Positions 1 to 5,226 of a DNA stretch of 5,226 bases are shown here, piece after piece. The position numbers and the translations under genes were made by a program. The number at the start of each line of letters is the position of its first letter. The stretch's first letter is position 1. Origin of the DNA: Caulobacteraceae bacterium (GTDB lineage Bacteria > Pseudomonadota > Alphaproteobacteria > Caulobacterales > Caulobacteraceae); contig SDZP01000261.1 of assembly GCA_004144935.1 (NCBI GenBank), positions 1 through 5,226 on the forward strand. The letters run 5' to 3'. Below the pieces are notes generated by a model, which searched no databases, was not told where the DNA came from, and saw only the letters and a program-made list of their open reading frames with translations.

Positions 1-8
1 CCCCGATA

Positions 9-23
9 GGGGAGGTACTGGAG
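9..23 (+). promoter_or_regulatory. Ribosome binding region that decides the start of the first gene
   Basis: Two Shine-Dalgarno-like stretches lie in tandem: GGGGAGGT at 9-16, seven bases before a TTG at 24, and GGAG at 20-23, nine bases before the ATG at 33. Both starts are in frame. The reading frame is also open back to the window edge, so a longer upstream start cannot be strictly excluded. No promoter can be judged because only 32 bases of upstream sequence are present. Confidence 0.5.
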
Positions 24-32
24 TTGAGGTAT

Positions 33-674
33 ATGCCCGAGCACGCCTTCACCCTCCGTCCCCGCCCCACCGTCCCCGTCGAGGGCGACAAGCCGTTTCC
101 GGTGCGGCGCATCCTCTGCGTCGGCCGCAACTACGCCGCCCACCGGGCCGAGATGGGCGGCGACGACCGTGATCCGCCCTTCTTCTTCGCCAAGCCGGCC
201 GACGCCATCGTGCCGCCGGGCGAGAATGTGCCCTACCCGCTCGCCACCGCCGACCTGCATCATGAGATCGAGCTGGTGGTCGCCATCGGGCCGGACGGCA
301 TCTTCGGCTATGCCGTCGGGGTCGACCTGACCCGCCGCGACCTGCAGGCCGCCGCGAAGGCCAAGGGTCAGCCCTGGGACGCCGCCAAGGGCTTCGACCA
401 TTCGGCCCCGATCAGCGCCATCCGCAAGCTGGCCAACCTGGGGGACGCTCCGATCGGCCTGTCGGTGAACGGCGAGGTGCGCCAGAAGGCCCGCATCGGC
501 GACATGCTCTGGTCGGTGCCGGAAATCCTCGAGCAGGCCCGCCTGCTGTGGGACGTGCAGGCCGGCGACCTGATCTTCACCGGCACGCCCGAGGGCGTCG
601 GTCCGGTCCAGAAGGGCGATCTGATCGAAGGCTCGGTCGAAGGGGTCGGTTCGCTCAGCTTCGAGATCGTCTGA
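33..674 (+). CDS. Fumarylacetoacetate hydrolase family protein (probable fumarylpyruvate or fumarylacetoacetate hydrolase)
   Basis: Probably a cytosolic metal-dependent hydrolase that cleaves the C-C bond of a fumaryl-beta-diketone, giving fumarate plus pyruvate or acetoacetate, as the last step of gentisate or homogentisate breakdown. Seen, numbering from the ATG at 33: CVGRNYAAH (29-37), FFFAKPADA (50-58), the metal-ligand motif HHEIE with E78 and E80, the third ligand D98 in GVDLTRRD, an AKGFD lysine (K119), and TGTPEGVGP (183-191) near the C-terminus. At 213 residues it matches the short YcgM/NagK/FAHD1 type, not the roughly 420-residue FahA. The segment between the E-x-E strand and FGYAVG is about 11 residues shorter than in E. 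coli YcgM (see findings). An in-frame TTG lies at 24. GGGGAGGT (9-16) is well spaced for the TTG and GGAG (20-23) for the ATG. I prefer the ATG because the protein then begins where the family usually does. Substrate is unresolved. Confidence 0.92.
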   Translation: MPEHAFTLRPRPTVPVEGDKPFPVRRILCVGRNYAAHRAEMGGDDRDPPFFFAKPADAIVPPGENVPYPLATADLHHEIELVVAIGPDGIFGYAVGVDLTRRDLQAAAKAKGQPWDAAKGFDHSAPISAIRKLANLGDAPIGLSVNGEVRQKARIGDMLWSVPEILEQARLLWDVQAGDLIFTGTPEGVGPVQKGDLIEGSVEGVGSLSFEIV

Positions 675-1306
675 TGAAGCTCTACAGCGCCTGGCGGGCG
701 TCGGGACCCTATCGCCTGCGGATCGCCCTGGCGCTCAAGGGCCTGCCCTACGACTACGTCCCTGTCGATCTGGTCGCCGGGGAGCAGCGCAGCGAGGCGT
801 ATGGCGCCGTCAACGCCCAGCATCTGGTGCCGACCCTGGACGTCGACGGCGAACGGATGACCCAGACCCTCTCCATCCTGGAATGGTTGGAGGAAACCCA
901 TCCCGAGCCGGCGCTCCTGCCCAAGGCTCCGCTGGACCGCCAGCGGGTGCGGGCGATGTGCGGCGTCGTCGCCTGCGACATCCACCCGGTCAACAACCTG
1001 CGCATCCTCAAGCAGCTGAGCGCCTTCGGCATCGACGAGGCCGGGCGATCGCGTTGGGTCGCCCGCTGGATCGACGAGGGGTTTTCGGCCTTGGAGCCGA
1101 TGATCGTCCGGCATGGGGCCGGCTATGCCTTCGGGGACACCCCGACCATGGCCGACTGCCTGCTCGTGCCGCAGATCTACAACGCCAACCGCTTCGGCGT
1201 CGACCTGAGCCCCTACCCGGCGCTGGTCGCCGCCGGGGCGCACGCCCTGGACCACCCGGCCTTCAAGGCCGCCCACCCCAACCTGCAACCTGACGCGAAG
1301 GCCTGA
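674..1306 (+). CDS. maiA: Zeta-class glutathione S-transferase: maleylacetoacetate (or maleylpyruvate) isomerase
   Basis: Cytosolic GSH-dependent cis-trans isomerase that turns maleylacetoacetate or maleylpyruvate into the fumaryl form used by the upstream-encoded hydrolase. Seen in the 210 residues: a thioredoxin-fold N-terminal half with RLRIALALKG (14-23), QHLVPTL with the cis-proline P53 (49-55), and the gamma-glutamyl site TQTLSILEWLEE (63-74). An all-helical half follows, with the zeta hallmark CDIHPVNNLRIL (101-112) and GDTPTMADC...VPQ (154-167). Length is typical of the family. The N-terminal motif WRASGPYRLR (7-16) departs from the SSC core of mammalian and MaiA proteins and recalls the WRSG start of the maleylpyruvate isomerase NagL, so the substrate is uncertain. 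The ATG overlaps the upstream TGA by one base (TGATG), pointing to translational coupling. Only a weak GAG (664-666) serves as a ribosome site. Confidence 0.93.
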   Translation: MKLYSAWRASGPYRLRIALALKGLPYDYVPVDLVAGEQRSEAYGAVNAQHLVPTLDVDGERMTQTLSILEWLEETHPEPALLPKAPLDRQRVRAMCGVVACDIHPVNNLRILKQLSAFGIDEAGRSRWVARWIDEGFSALEPMIVRHGAGYAFGDTPTMADCLLVPQIYNANRFGVDLSPYPALVAAGAHALDHPAFKAAHPNLQPDAKA

Positions 1307-1309
1307 TTC

Positions 1310-1933
1310 ATGCTCGAGGACCTGAAAGCCAACAACCGCGCCTGGTCGAAGAAGAAGACCGAGGTCGACCCCAACTTCTTCAAGCGGCTGGAAAACCAGC
1401 AGAGCCCGAAATACCTGTGGATCGGCTGTTCCGACTCCCGTGTCCCGGCCAACGAGATCGTCGATCTCGACCCGGGCGAGCTCTTCGTTCACCGCAACGT
1501 CGCCAACCTGGCCCCGCCGCAGGACGCCAACTATCTCAGCGTCCTGCAGTTCGCGGTCGATGTGCTGAAGGTCGAGCACGTGCTGGTCGTCGGCCATTAC
1601 GGCTGCGGCGGCGTCGCGGCGGCGGTCGACGGCAGGCGGCGCGGCCTGGTCGACCACTGGCTGCACCCGATCCGTGAAGTCCATGAGCACCACCGGCACG
1701 ACCTGGACGCCATCGACGGCGACCGGGCCAAATGGGACCGGCTGGTCGAGCTGAACGTCATCCGTCAGGTAAAGAACGTCGCCTCGGACATCTTCATCCA
1801 GGACGCCTGGGCCCGGGGCCAGACCCTGAACGTGCACGGCTGGGTCTATTCCCTGCACAACGGCCTGGTGAACGATCTCGGCGTCACGGTCAGCAACCTC
1901 GACGAAGTGTCCGACCGGCTGCACGACTTCTAG
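1310..1933 (+). CDS. can: Beta-class carbonic anhydrase (Can type)
   Basis: Zinc enzyme interconverting CO2 and bicarbonate in the cytosol, supplying bicarbonate for carboxylases and helping pH balance. Seen in the 207 residues: CSDSRVPANE (40-49) with zinc ligand C40 and the D42-R44 dyad, RNVANL (62-67), and VVGHYGCGGV (93-102) with ligands H96 and C99. The tail matches E. coli Can, including DHWLHPIREV (115-124), LNVIRQV (148-154) and VHGWVYSLHNG (175-185). It is slightly shorter than the 220-residue E. coli enzyme, ending soon after the last core strand, and all catalytic residues are present. A histidine-rich patch lies at 125-130. The ATG is three bases after the maiA stop, with GAAGG (1297-1301) at eight bases spacing, so it is very likely on the same transcript. 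A GATTC site for CcrM-type methylation (1305-1309) sits between the two genes. Confidence 0.96.
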   Translation: MLEDLKANNRAWSKKKTEVDPNFFKRLENQQSPKYLWIGCSDSRVPANEIVDLDPGELFVHRNVANLAPPQDANYLSVLQFAVDVLKVEHVLVVGHYGCGGVAAAVDGRRRGLVDHWLHPIREVHEHHRHDLDAIDGDRAKWDRLVELNVIRQVKNVASDIFIQDAWARGQTLNVHGWVYSLHNGLVNDLGVTVSNLDEVSDRLHDF

Positions 1934-1973
1934 CCCTTCATCCGGGCATCCTGGCGATCTCGGGCGTGGGGCC

Positions 1974-3254
1974 CTACTCCCCACCCCGCAGCTTGGCCAC
2001 CAGACCCTTCAGGTCGACCTTGCCGGTCGACAGCGCCCCGGCCCGGAAGGCCCGGCCGGCGATCCACATGACCAACGCCACGGTGGCCAGCATCAGCAGG
2101 CCGGTGGCGATCACCTGCCAGATCGGCGGGCCGAAGGCGGCGCGGGCGGTCATCATGAAGGGCGTGAAGGGCGGCACCCAGGAGAGGATCTCCAGGGCCG
2201 GCGTATCGGGCCGGCGCAGGGCCTGGCTGAGGAAGATCACCGGCACGGTCAGCAGGATCATGATCGGCCCCAGCAGGGTCTGGGCCTCACGGGTGGTCTC
2301 GCAGAAGCTGCCGATGGCGGTGAACACCGAGGCGTACATCAGGTAGCCGCAGATCAGGTAGAAGGCGAAGTAGAAGAGCAGGCCGCCGCTGAACAGCACC
2401 CGGCCGATGTCGGCCGCCTGGGCCGGGGCGAAGACGTTGAGCAGCACGGCCCCGACGCCGCCCCAGACGCCCAGCACCGTGAAGGTCACCCCGGCGACGC
2501 CCAGGATCTTGCCGAACAGGATCTCCGGCACCGTGGCCGAGGACAGCAGCACCTCCAGCACCTTGGACGACTTCTCCTCGATGACGCCGTTCAGCAGGAT
2601 GCCGGCCCCGGTGAAGATGACGCTCCACAGCAGCATGGCGGCCCCGAAGCCGATCAGGCCGGGGAGCCGGGTGAGCAGGGAGGCCTTGCCGGCGGTCTTG
2701 GGCGAATAGTCGGTGACCTTCGGCTGCAGCGCCTTGGCCTCGGCCAGCAGTTCAGGGCTGACGCCGGCCGCCTCCAGCCTGTCCTGCTCCATGCGGCCGG
2801 CGATGGCCGACCGGATGGATTCGGTGGCCCCCAGCAGGGGATTGTCGGTCCAGACGTCGACGGCGACCGCCTCGCCCTGGCCGTGGATGACGAAGGCGCC
2901 GGCCAGCTTGCGCTTGCCGGCCAGGCGATTGTCGCCGGCCAGCCAGGGCTTCAGCGCCGGTCCGATGGCGGCGGGGTCGGCGGGCAGGGACACCGGCGGG
3001 GCGACGATCTCGTTGCGGGGCCGGCCGATGTTGTTCTTCGCGGTCAGCGCCTCGCGGGCCGGGGCCAGATAGATTTGGCCCGGCGTCTGGTCGATCAGCA
3101 CCAGGGCCGGCGGCGGCGAGGAGGCCTCCATCCAGCTGCTGGCTCCCATGACCAGCGCCATGCCGAGCGGCAGGGCCAGCATCGACAGCCAGAAGCCGAC
3201 GGTGCGGACATAGGCGACGTATTCGCGCTGGGCGATGCGGAGCAGGCGTCTCAT
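1974..3254 (-). CDS. ABC-2 type exporter permease (NatB/YhaP-like)
   Basis: Inner-membrane subunit that pairs with the ATPase encoded just upstream. Seen in the 426 residues: a cytoplasmic N-terminal stretch with basic residues and a conserved REY (10-12), a first membrane helix near 19-38, and a large extracytoplasmic domain of about 155 residues (45-198). A cluster of hydrophobic segments follows near 199-222, 248-272, 287-312, 326-344 and 378-400, with a short basic cytoplasmic tail. The segment EEKSSKVLEVLLSSATVPEILFGK (226-249) is the coupling region typical of NatB-like ABC-2 permeases. The ATG overlaps the ATPase stop as ATGA, and GGAG (plus-strand 3263-3266) lies eight bases upstream inside the ATPase gene. 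NatB of Bacillus exports sodium; substrates of most relatives are unknown, and nothing here fixes the substrate. Confidence 0.93.
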   Translation of the reverse strand: MRRLLRIAQREYVAYVRTVGFWLSMLALPLGMALVMGASSWMEASSPPPALVLIDQTPGQIYLAPAREALTAKNNIGRPRNEIVAPPVSLPADPAAIGPALKPWLAGDNRLAGKRKLAGAFVIHGQGEAVAVDVWTDNPLLGATESIRSAIAGRMEQDRLEAAGVSPELLAEAKALQPKVTDYSPKTAGKASLLTRLPGLIGFGAAMLLWSVIFTGAGILLNGVIEEKSSKVLEVLLSSATVPEILFGKILGVAGVTFTVLGVWGGVGAVLLNVFAPAQAADIGRVLFSGGLLFYFAFYLICGYLMYASVFTAIGSFCETTREAQTLLGPIMILLTVPVIFLSQALRRPDTPALEILSWVPPFTPFMMTARAAFGPPIWQVIATGLLMLATVALVMWIAGRAFRAGALSTGKVDLKGLVAKLRGGE

Positions 3255-4195
3255 GCGGCCATCTCCGGGCTGTCGAGCTGTTCGCCGGTAAGGACGATGA
3301 AGGCGTCGTGCAGGCTGGGCTCGCGCAGTTCGAAGCGCTGGATGTCCAGCCCTTGGGCGAAGGCCGTCTTCAGCGCCTCCTGGCCGGACGCCTCGGGCTT
3401 GAGCGCGCAGACGTGGCGCTGGCCGCCGGCAGCCAGGGGCGTGCTGCTGACGCCCGCGATGCCCGGCAGGGCGCCGGCGGGGGCGGCGTCCAGATGACCT
3501 TCCAGCACCAGGGCCCGGGGCGCGCGGTCCTTGGCCTCGGCGACGGTGCCGTCGAAGGCCTTCCGGCCCTTGGCCAGCAGGACGACGTGTTCGCAGAGGC
3601 GTTCGGCGTGCTGCATGACGTGGGTCGAGAAAACCACCGTCGCGCCGCGCTGGGCGAGGCCCCGGATGGTGGCCTCCAGGGTCTGCTGGTTGACCGGGTC
3701 GAGGCCGCTGAACGGCTCGTCGAGGATCACCAGTTCCGGCTCGTGGGCGACGGCGGCGATCAGCTGGACCTTCTGGGCCATGCCCTTGGAGAGCTGGCGA
3801 ATCTGGCGGTTCTGGGCCTCGCCCAGGCCCTGCTCCTCGAGCATGATCCTCGCGCGGCGGCGGGCCTCGGGCGCGGGCACGCCCTTGAGGCCCGCCAGGA
3901 AGACGATGGCCTCGACCGGGGTCATGCGGCGGTAGAGGCCGCGTTCCTCGGGCAGAAAGCCAATGCGGTCGCGGACGCTGCGGCCGTCGGGCGCGCCCAG
4001 CACGCTCAAGGTCCCGGCGGTCGGCTCGCTGAGGCCCAGCACCATGCGCAGGGTCGAGGTCTTGCCGGCCCCGTTGGGGCCGAGGAAGCCAAGGATGCGG
4101 CCGCGTTGGGCCGTGAAGCTGAGGTCATCGACGGCGGTGAAGGCGCCGTAGCGCTTGGTCACGTTGGTCAGGGATAACGCGGCGTCGGTCATCAT
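3251..4195 (-). CDS. ABC transporter ATP-binding protein (NatA/YhaQ-like)
   Basis: Cytoplasmic ATPase that drives the ABC-2 permease encoded directly downstream. Seen in the 314 residues: Walker A GPNGAGKT (39-46), a Q-loop region reading GFLPEERGLY (79-88), signature LSKGM (135-139), Walker B LVILDE with catalytic E160, D-loop SGLDP (163-167), and H-loop histidine H192 in FSTHVM. After about residue 225 comes the extra C-terminal domain (DUF4162 type) of this subfamily, ending in FELREPSLHDAFI (288-300). The glutamate in place of the Q-loop glutamine and the LSKG variant of LSGG are features I know from YhaQ-like ATPases, so they look like subfamily traits and not damage. Two ATGs stand in tandem (4195 and 4192). 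GAGG ten bases before the first favours that one. The overlap with the permease start indicates coupled translation. Confidence 0.96.
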   Translation of the reverse strand: MMTDAALSLTNVTKRYGAFTAVDDLSFTAQRGRILGFLGPNGAGKTSTLRMVLGLSEPTAGTLSVLGAPDGRSVRDRIGFLPEERGLYRRMTPVEAIVFLAGLKGVPAPEARRRARIMLEEQGLGEAQNRQIRQLSKGMAQKVQLIAAVAHEPELVILDEPFSGLDPVNQQTLEATIRGLAQRGATVVFSTHVMQHAERLCEHVVLLAKGRKAFDGTVAEAKDRAPRALVLEGHLDAAPAGALPGIAGVSSTPLAAGGQRHVCALKPEASGQEALKTAFAQGLDIQRFELREPSLHDAFIVLTGEQLDSPEMAA

Positions 4196-4254
4196 CCCAG
4201 ATTGGCCTCGGAGGGTTAACTTAGGATTCCCTTCTCCCGCTCATCGGAGAAGGA
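4196..4254. other. Intergenic spacer between hydrolase and ABC operon
   Basis: These 59 bases separate the hydrolase stop codon from the ATPase start on the minus strand. They hold the hairpin at 4230-4253, a GATTC (CcrM-type GANTC) at 4225-4229, and a purine stretch upstream of the ATPase. The 34 bases between hairpin and ATPase start show no convincing -35/-10 pair. The ABC genes therefore either read through from the hydrolase gene or use a promoter I cannot recognise. Confidence 0.6.
4230..4253 (-). terminator. Perfect 8-bp-stem hairpin just after the hydrolase stop (possible terminator or dispersed intergenic repeat)
   Basis: CCTTCTCC (4230-4237) and GGAGAAGG (4246-4253) are perfect inverted copies around an 8-base loop, beginning one base after the hydrolase TAA. 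Read in the minus direction the stem is followed by GAATCCTAAGTT with no U tract, so intrinsic termination would be weak. The position suits a 3'-end stabiliser or attenuator between the hydrolase and ABC genes. Palindromes of this CCTTCTCC/GGAGAAGG flavour recur between genes in many high-GC proteobacteria, so a dispersed repeat is equally possible. Confidence 0.5.
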
Positions 4255-5172
4255 TTACGGGGCCGCCGCTCTCACCCGCAGGATGGCCTCGACGATCTTG
4301 TCGCGGTGCTTCAGCCCCAGCATGTCGGCATGGCCCGCGTCGTCGAGATTGACGTGAAAGCCCGTCTTGCTGACCCGCGCCGGCTCCGACTGGAACCTCT
4401 TCCAGTCGGACAGCGCGCCCTGCCGCGGCGGGCCGGCGGTGACGACGCCGATCGGCAGGTCGGGATCGTACGGGGCCACCACCTTGCCCTGCTCGGAGCT
4501 GGCCAGCCAGCCGGAGACCTCGCGGGCCGACCAGCGGTTGTGGCGGCCGGATGCAAAGGCCCTGCGCTTTTCGCGGGCTGCGGCCGGGGGCAGGCCGATG
4601 CGGTCGCCGATGGCCGGACCCAGCGGCGCGAACAGGCCAAGGGTGGCGCCGATGCCGGCCAGGTGGGAGACCGTGCCGAAGCGGCCGATCCAGGTGCGGG
4701 CGATGGGCAGGTCGGCGGCTTCCGGCGGGGCGGCGTCGAGCAGCACCAGGCCCGCCACCTTGTCGCGGTTGCGGGCGGTGAACAGCCGCAGGTGCAGCCC
4801 GGCCATGGAATGTCCGACCATCAGGTAGGGACCGGCCTCGCCGGAGGCCGACAGCAGCTTTTCCAGGTCGCCGACGATGGCGGCGCTGTCGCGCGGAGCA
4901 GGTCCGGGGTCGGAGCGCCCGAGGCCGGCGCGGTCATAGGCGCAGCTGCGCACGCCCCTGGCCGTCAGGCCTTCCTGCACCGCCCCGAAATCGGCCGACA
5001 GGCCGAAGGCGCCGGCTTCGAAGACGACCAGAGGGCCGGCGGCGTCGGCGGGACCGGCGCAGACCAGGTTCAGCTTGCGGCCGCCGATGTCGACCAGGCG
5101 ACCGGGCGGGTTGACGGAGGCGATGGCGGTCACGAGGCCTCCAAGGGCGATCGAGAGGAGAAGACCAAGCAA
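4255..5172 (-). CDS. Alpha/beta hydrolase with N-terminal membrane anchor or signal segment, probably 5'-partial
   Basis: Serine hydrolase of the alpha/beta fold, substrate unknown. Numbered from the TTG at 5172: a hydrophobic stretch LLGLLLSIALGGLVTAIA (2-18 plus start) acts as a signal or membrane anchor, then a short linker and the catalytic domain from about 25. Visible elements are VFEAG at the oxyanion-hole strand (50-54), CAYDRAGLGRSD (77-88), nucleophile elbow GHSMAG with S122 (120-125), LVLLDAAPPE (142-151), and catalytic histidine H281 in DDAGHADML. The acid residue is not certain. The TTG has no ribosome site, and the frame stays open to the window edge with no ATG or GTG. Sequence beyond 5187 is only a mirror copy of 5149-5187, so the real start most likely lies in sequence not present here. 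Activity on esters or lipids is possible but unproven. Confidence 0.88.
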   Translation of the reverse strand: MLGLLLSIALGGLVTAIASVNPPGRLVDIGGRKLNLVCAGPADAAGPLVVFEAGAFGLSADFGAVQEGLTARGVRSCAYDRAGLGRSDPGPAPRDSAAIVGDLEKLLSASGEAGPYLMVGHSMAGLHLRLFTARNRDKVAGLVLLDAAPPEAADLPIARTWIGRFGTVSHLAGIGATLGLFAPLGPAIGDRIGLPPAAAREKRRAFASGRHNRWSAREVSGWLASSEQGKVVAPYDPDLPIGVVTAGPPRQGALSDWKRFQSEPARVSKTGFHVNLDDAGHADMLGLKHRDKIVEAILRVRAAAP

Positions 5173-5226
5173 CAGGACGCCGGCCGCGCGGCCGGCGTCC
5201 TGTTGCTTGGTCTTCTCCTCTCGATC
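5149..5226. repeat. Perfect 78-base spacerless palindrome at the window end
   Basis: Every base from 5149 to 5187 pairs with its partner from 5188 to 5226, giving two 39-base arms with no mismatch and no loop. I checked all 39 pairs. The centre is a GC-only core, GGCCGCGCGGCC (5182-5193). The left arm is the coding sequence for the hydrophobic N-terminus of the alpha/beta hydrolase. The right arm is its inverted copy and ends exactly at the last base of the window. The likely meaning is a fold-back chimera or a self-complementary contig-end edge from assembly. Whether the symmetry continues past 5226 cannot be seen. Confidence 0.97.

Noticed and set aside
1..12. Small CCCC-GATA-GGGG inverted repeat at the window start
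   Set aside because: A four-base stem in high-GC DNA is expected by chance, and the left side is cut by the window edge.
1934..1973. Possible bidirectional terminator between the convergent genes
   Set aside because: The best inverted match is only GGGC with GCCC (1962-1965 and 1971-1974), and no T run follows on either strand.
368..1984. Very long minus-strand open frame of 538 codons
   Set aside because: It lies antisense to three well-supported genes, its translation has no recognisable domain, and such frames are common opposite GC-rich genes with strong third-position bias.
3308..4177. Plus-strand open frame of 289 codons antisense to the ABC ATPase
   Set aside because: It mirrors a gene with every ABC motif intact and gives a low-complexity Gly/Ala/Leu-rich product.
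5188..5226. Extra N-terminal codons or an AGGAG ribosome site upstream of the hydrolase
   Set aside because: This stretch is an exact inverted copy of 5149-5187, so its coding or signal content is a by-product of the palindrome.
5149..5226. Hairpin telomere of a linear replicon or a phage resolution site
   Set aside because: The palindrome lies inside a conserved coding sequence with no telomere resolvase or replication gene nearby. An artefact is simpler, though reads are needed to exclude it.

Overview
This looks like a stretch of alphaproteobacterial chromosome, most likely from Caulobacteraceae or a close relative (Caulobacter, Phenylobacterium or Brevundimonas type). The basis is the very high G+C, the strong third-position G/C bias in every gene, tight gene packing, and proteins that read like alphaproteobacterial family members. 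The placement is inference, because there is no rRNA or other phylogenetic marker here.

Layout. Positions 33-1933 (+) hold three tightly packed genes that look like one operon. They are a short fumarylacetoacetate/fumarylpyruvate hydrolase-family enzyme, a zeta-class glutathione transferase (maleylacetoacetate or maleylpyruvate isomerase), and a beta-class carbonic anhydrase. The first two overlap by one base and the third starts three bases after the second. Positions 1974-4195 (-) hold a two-gene ABC-2 exporter, with the ATPase upstream of and overlapping the permease by ATGA. It resembles the NatAB/YhaQP group. Positions 4255-5172 (-) hold an alpha/beta hydrolase with an N-terminal membrane anchor or signal segment. 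It is separated from the ABC pair by 59 bases that contain an 8-bp-stem hairpin. The two blocks converge across about 40 bases near 1934-1973.

How the genes work together. The hydrolase and isomerase are the last two steps of a homogentisate-type (tyrosine) or gentisate-type aromatic ring-cleavage route: glutathione-dependent cis-trans isomerisation of the maleyl product, then hydrolysis to fumarate plus acetoacetate or pyruvate. The carbonic anhydrase is a housekeeping-type enzyme that appears to ride on the same transcript. The ABC pair and the alpha/beta hydrolase have no visible functional tie to that pathway.

Unusual points. The last 78 bases (5149-5226) are a perfect palindrome with no spacer, running exactly to the window edge and made of the hydrolase's own N-terminal coding sequence. 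A fold-back or contig-end assembly artefact is the most economical explanation, and it means the true start of the hydrolase gene is probably missing. The fumarylacetoacetate-hydrolase-family protein appears to lack about 11 residues next to its metal site. The isomerase has non-canonical residues in its glutathione-activating motif. I see no phage, IS element, CRISPR, tRNA, rRNA or toxin-antitoxin locus, and nothing that amounts to a new multi-gene system.
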